Below are positions 61,343 through 64,000 of a stretch of 64,000 bases of DNA, piece by piece. Positions within the stretch are counted from its first letter, which is position 1, and the number at the start of each line of letters is the position of its first letter. Position numbers and translations under genes: made by a program. The stretch is from JBBDYG01 sp040901765 (lineage in GTDB: Bacteria > Planctomycetota > Planctomycetia > Pirellulales > Lacipirellulaceae), in contig JBBDYG010000092.1 in the NCBI GenBank assembly GCA_040901765.1, positions 1-64,000 on the forward strand. The letters run 5' to 3'. A model generated the notes under the pieces. The model had not been told where the DNA came from. It saw nothing but the letters and a program-made list of their open reading frames with translations, and made no database searches.

Positions 61343-62365
61343 ATGGATATTCAAGGCACGAAAGTGGGTCTCCTAGCGATGAATACGGACACGTCAAGGA
61401 CTGGTTTGATGGACGAGCAGGCAACGGATTATCTTCCCGTGGAAGTAGTAAAGGCGGTAGGTCGTTGGCCAGTTCCTCATCCGATTCCATATCAAGGGAG
61501 CAAACGCAATCTTGCCCAAGTCATACTCTCATATTTTCCAGATCAATTTGAGCGGCTGGTCGAACCATTTGCCGGATCGGCTGCCATCTCCTTGGCGTCA
61601 GCCTACCGGAAGTTGACCGACCGGTTTTGGATCAATGACGGACATGAGCCAATAGTACATCTTTGGACGGAAATCGTCGAACGTCCGCGCGAGTTGGCCG
61701 CCGAGTACGAACAGCTATGGATGAGCCAGATCGGACAAGAGCGGACATTCTACGATCATGTTCGGGCGGAATTCAATCACAATCGTCGGCCGGCATTGTT
61801 TCTATACTTGCTTGCGCGGTGCGTGAAGGCGGCGATTCGCTACAATGGGTCGGGTGAGTTTAACAATAGTCCGGATAATCGGCGAAAGGGTGCCGCTCCC
61901 GAAACAATGCGGTCACGAATTGAAGGTGCTGCGGAATTGTTGCGCGGTCGGACGAAGGTGACTTGTGCTGACTATCTGACGATCTTGGATCAGTGCAAAG
62001 CCTCAGACGTGATTTATATGGACCCGCCGTATCAGGGCGTCTGTGGTAATCGCGATAACCGATATGCGCCAAAAATCGATCACGAGGAATTCTGCGACGC
62101 GCTTGCAAGACTTAACGAGTCAGGAAGAATGTACGCTGTCAGCTATGATGGCCGCATGGACGCCAAGATTTATGGCAAGCCATTGCCACTGCAGCTCAAC
62201 CTGGTACACATCGAGATTTTTGCCGGGCGTTCGACGCAAGCAACCCTTCTGGGACGAACCAGCAATACATTCGAATCACTCTATCTTTCTCCCGCTTTGG
62301 CGGAAATAATCTCGGCAAGCTCCCGACGGCGACCAAGCGATAGTCAGCAAGCGTTTTGCTGGTGA
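61343..62365 (+). CDS. DNA adenine methyltransferase (D12 class, Dam-like)
   Basis: A 340-residue N6-adenine DNA methylase of the alpha class. HPIPYQGSKRNLAQVI and VEPFAGSAAISLA form the AdoMet-binding motifs, and YMDPPYQG is the catalytic DPPY motif. A target-recognition region of about 100 residues lies between them. The ATG at 61343 lacks a clear ribosome-binding site, and an ATG at 61379 is possible. Its stop overlaps the next gene's GTG as GTGA. The pairing with an HNH nuclease suggests it is the protective methylase of a type II system. The recognition sequence is unknown. Confidence 0.88.
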   Translation: MDIQGTKVGLLAMNTDTSRTGLMDEQATDYLPVEVVKAVGRWPVPHPIPYQGSKRNLAQVILSYFPDQFERLVEPFAGSAAISLASAYRKLTDRFWINDGHEPIVHLWTEIVERPRELAAEYEQLWMSQIGQERTFYDHVRAEFNHNRRPALFLYLLARCVKAAIRYNGSGEFNNSPDNRRKGAAPETMRSRIEGAAELLRGRTKVTCADYLTILDQCKASDVIYMDPPYQGVCGNRDNRYAPKIDHEEFCDALARLNESGRMYAVSYDGRMDAKIYGKPLPLQLNLVHIEIFAGRSTQATLLGRTSNTFESLYLSPALAEIISASSRRRPSDSQQAFCW

Positions 62366-63132
62366 AGGCCATCATCCCAAACGATGTTGCCCAAGGGACC
62401 GCCGTGGCCGACGAGTTTCCGAAGGAATTTCTTGAACTCCTTCAGTCGATTACCGCGAAGCGTGCGAAAACGGTAATTGATCACATTCTGAAGCATGGTC
62501 AAATCACGACGGAAGAGTTGCAGAATCTATACGGATACGAGCATCCACCGCGAGCCGCGCGCGACGTGAGGGAGCACGGGATTCCCCTCGAAACGTTCAA
62601 AGTTGCTAACGCTCAAGGGAGGTCGATCGCCGCGTACCGTTTTGCCGATCCGTCTACCGTACGGCGTGGAGTTCTGTCCGGTCGCAAAGTAATCTCCAAG
62701 GAGTTTAAGGAACAGCTAGCTGCTCAACATGGCAGCCGTTGTGCCGTGTGTCTCACGGAGATGGAAGCCCGATATCTCCAGGTCGATCATCGAATTCCTT
62801 TCCACGTTGCTGGCGAAGGTAGCGGTCAACGCAGAATTCAAGATTACATGCCCATTTGCGGTTCGTGCAATCGTGCAAAATCGTGGTCGTGCGAGCATTG
62901 TCCAAATTGGCAAGCAAATCATCAACCGGTAGTATGTAAGACGTGCTATTGGGCAAGTCCCGAATCCTATAAGCACGTTGCTATGCAGGAATTGCGGCGG
63001 CTTGACGTTACCTGGGGACACCATGAAGTAACCGACTACGACCGCTTCGCCAAACTCGCCAAGAAGGCGGGAGTTGCGGTAGGCGACTACGTTAAGTCAC
63101 TTGTACAGGCTGTTATTAAGCCAAAAAAGTAG
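62362..63132 (+). CDS. HNH endonuclease, probable restriction enzyme
   Basis: A 256-residue protein. Residues about 15-95 look like a winged-helix DNA-binding part (RAKTVIDHILKHGQITTEEL and following). The HNH nuclease begins near 125: CAVC, VDHRIPFH (Asp142-His143), then CGSCNRAK (Asn170), with more cysteine pairs at SCEHC and VCKTC that may hold a second zinc. The GTG at 62362 gives a 4-base GTGA overlap with the methylase; a TTG at 62356 is an alternative. The architecture fits a type II restriction enzyme better than a homing endonuclease. Confidence 0.82.
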   Translation: MKAIIPNDVAQGTAVADEFPKEFLELLQSITAKRAKTVIDHILKHGQITTEELQNLYGYEHPPRAARDVREHGIPLETFKVANAQGRSIAAYRFADPSTVRRGVLSGRKVISKEFKEQLAAQHGSRCAVCLTEMEARYLQVDHRIPFHVAGEGSGQRRIQDYMPICGSCNRAKSWSCEHCPNWQANHQPVVCKTCYWASPESYKHVAMQELRRLDVTWGHHEVTDYDRFAKLAKKAGVAVGDYVKSLVQAVIKPKK

Positions 63133-63259
63133 GTCGATTCGACCAGCCGAATTGTGGATCGCACCGGATATCGTCCAGTGAATCCACGACTTTTGCGCGT
63201 TTATGTGGGATTTCTTGTGGTTCGCATAAATCGCCGAGCGGCAATGGAGAACAGGGATC

Positions 63260-63280
63260 GTCAGGCAAAGCCTGACCTAC
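63260..63280. repeat. GTAGGTCAGGC hairpin repeat at the rho stop codon
   Basis: On the minus strand the rho stop TAG (63279-63277) is the TAG of GTAGGTCAGGCTTTGCCTGA. GTCAGGC and GCCTGAC form a 7-bp hairpin right after the stop. The same arrangement ends the STAS gene at 21347. Confidence 0.75.
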
Positions 63281-64000
63281 TCCTTCACGCTCATCAAGAA
63301 CTCGGCGTTCGACTTCGTTTTTTGCAGTCGGGTCACCAGCAGTTCCATCGCGTCAGGCGGGTTCATTTCGTTCAGCACGCGGCGGAGCAAGTTGACGCGG
63401 CGGAGTTCTTCGCGGTCCATCAGCATCTCCTCGCGGCGGGTGCCACTGCGGGGGATGTCGATCGCCGGCCAAACGCGGCGATCCACGAGCCGGCGGTCGA
63501 GAACGATTTCCTGATTGCCGGTGCCTTTGAACTCTTCGAAAATAACTTCGTCCATCCGGCTGCCGGTGTCGATGAGCGCGGTGGCAATGATGGTGAGCGA
63601 ACCGGCGCCGTCGACCTTACGGGCCGAGCCGAAGAACCGCTTGGGCCGCTGCATGGCGTTGGCGTCGATGCCACCCGACAGAATTTTTCCCGAGTGGGGA
63701 CACTCGGCGTTCCAAGCGCGGGCCAGCCGGGTGATGGAATCGAGAAAAATCACGACATCGTGGCCATATTCGACCATCCGCTTCGCCTTCTCGATGACCA
63801 TTTCGGACACCTGCACGTGGCGGGCGGAGGTTTCGTCGAAGGTGCTGCTGATCACCTCGCAGCAGGGGGCTTTGATCTGCCGCTCCATGTCGGTCACTTC
63901 TTCGGGACGCTCGTCGATCAACAGCATGATGACGTACGCCTCGGGATAGTTGGCCAGCACGCCCTTGGCCATTTTCTGGAGCAGAATCGTCTTGCCGGCA
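63277..64000 (-). CDS. rho: Transcription termination factor Rho, 3' part
   Basis: The C-terminal 240 or so residues of Rho, cut by the window edge just after the P-loop (AGKTILLQKMAKGV is readable at the edge). Conserved parts are VIMLLIDERPEEVTDM, DVVIFLDSITRLARAWN, the Q-loop region GGIDANAMQRPKRFFGSARK, and the R-loop and C-terminal segments FKGTGNQEIVLDRRL and RVWPAIDIPRSGTR. Rho is a hexameric RNA helicase that ends transcription of untranslated RNA. The gene starts beyond 64000. Its stop codon is supplied by a hairpin repeat. Confidence 0.97.
   Translation of the reverse strand, partial: AGKTILLQKMAKGVLANYPEAYVIMLLIDERPEEVTDMERQIKAPCCEVISSTFDETSARHVQVSEMVIEKAKRMVEYGHDVVIFLDSITRLARAWNAECPHSGKILSGGIDANAMQRPKRFFGSARKVDGAGSLTIIATALIDTGSRMDEVIFEEFKGTGNQEIVLDRRLVDRRVWPAIDIPRSGTRREEMLMDREELRRVNLLRRVLNEMNPPDAMELLVTRLQKTKSNAEFLMSVKE

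Overview
The window looks like a planctomycete chromosome segment, most likely from the Pirellulales. The evidence is two secreted sulfatases and an FGE-like protein, a cytochrome with two planctomycete-type CxxCH modules, a secreted protein with an LEPR-type N-terminus plus dockerin repeats, a sialate O-acetylesterase, twin-arginine oxidoreductases, and many long imperfect palindromes between genes. No tRNA, rRNA or CRISPR array was recognised.

Layout. 1-5900: a dispersed-repeat copy, a sulfatase, an FGE-like protein, a Gfo/Idh/MocA oxidoreductase and a sugar isomerase-like protein. 5.9-16.4 kb: a divergent purine-catabolism cluster. xdhA-xdhB-xdhC on the minus strand make xanthine dehydrogenase. 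On the plus strand, allantoate amidohydrolase, a plant-like ureidoglycolate amidohydrolase, uricase, allantoinase, OHCU decarboxylase and HIU hydrolase are joined by several 4-base overlaps. Together they predict xanthine -> urate -> allantoin -> allantoate -> ureidoglycolate -> glyoxylate plus ammonia, with no urea step. 16.4-34 kb: accessory genes (sulfatase, enolase-superfamily enzyme, DksA-type zinc finger, RRM protein, STAS protein, esterase, DASS transporter, LarA-like protein, putative zincin, cytochrome, a broken XRE gene, a dockerin/FN3/hydrolase protein). 34-46 kb: an SDR next to a dioxygenase-fold protein whose HxD motif is HxA as in SyrB2-type radical halogenases, a VKOR-DsbA fusion, a fungal-type cytosine deaminase with a cyclase-family enzyme, an ECF sigma factor with a membrane partner, a short FloA-like protein, a serine hydrolase, LarE, a UVR-motif protein and a DUF4912 protein.

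46.4-55.2 kb: a complete F-type ATP synthase operon (two I/Z-like genes, atpBEFHAGDC) behind a recognisable promoter, with a convergent glnB. 55.2-64 kb: four related hairpins upstream of glnB, an outer-membrane porin with an intrinsic terminator, ribH-nusB-ftsY, repeat-rich DNA, a probable restriction-modification pair (D12 adenine methylase plus HNH nuclease), and the 3' part of rho.

Two observations stand out. First is the SyrB2-like halogenase candidate at 35160-36263. Second is that the palindromic repeats repeatedly lie on, or provide, stop codons and C-terminal codons of neighbouring genes (larA-like, STAS, atpH, atpD, nusB, rho, FloA-like), and one 166-bp MITE-like element sits inside the ATP synthase operon. 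Functions are read from motifs and remembered family features; no database search was run.
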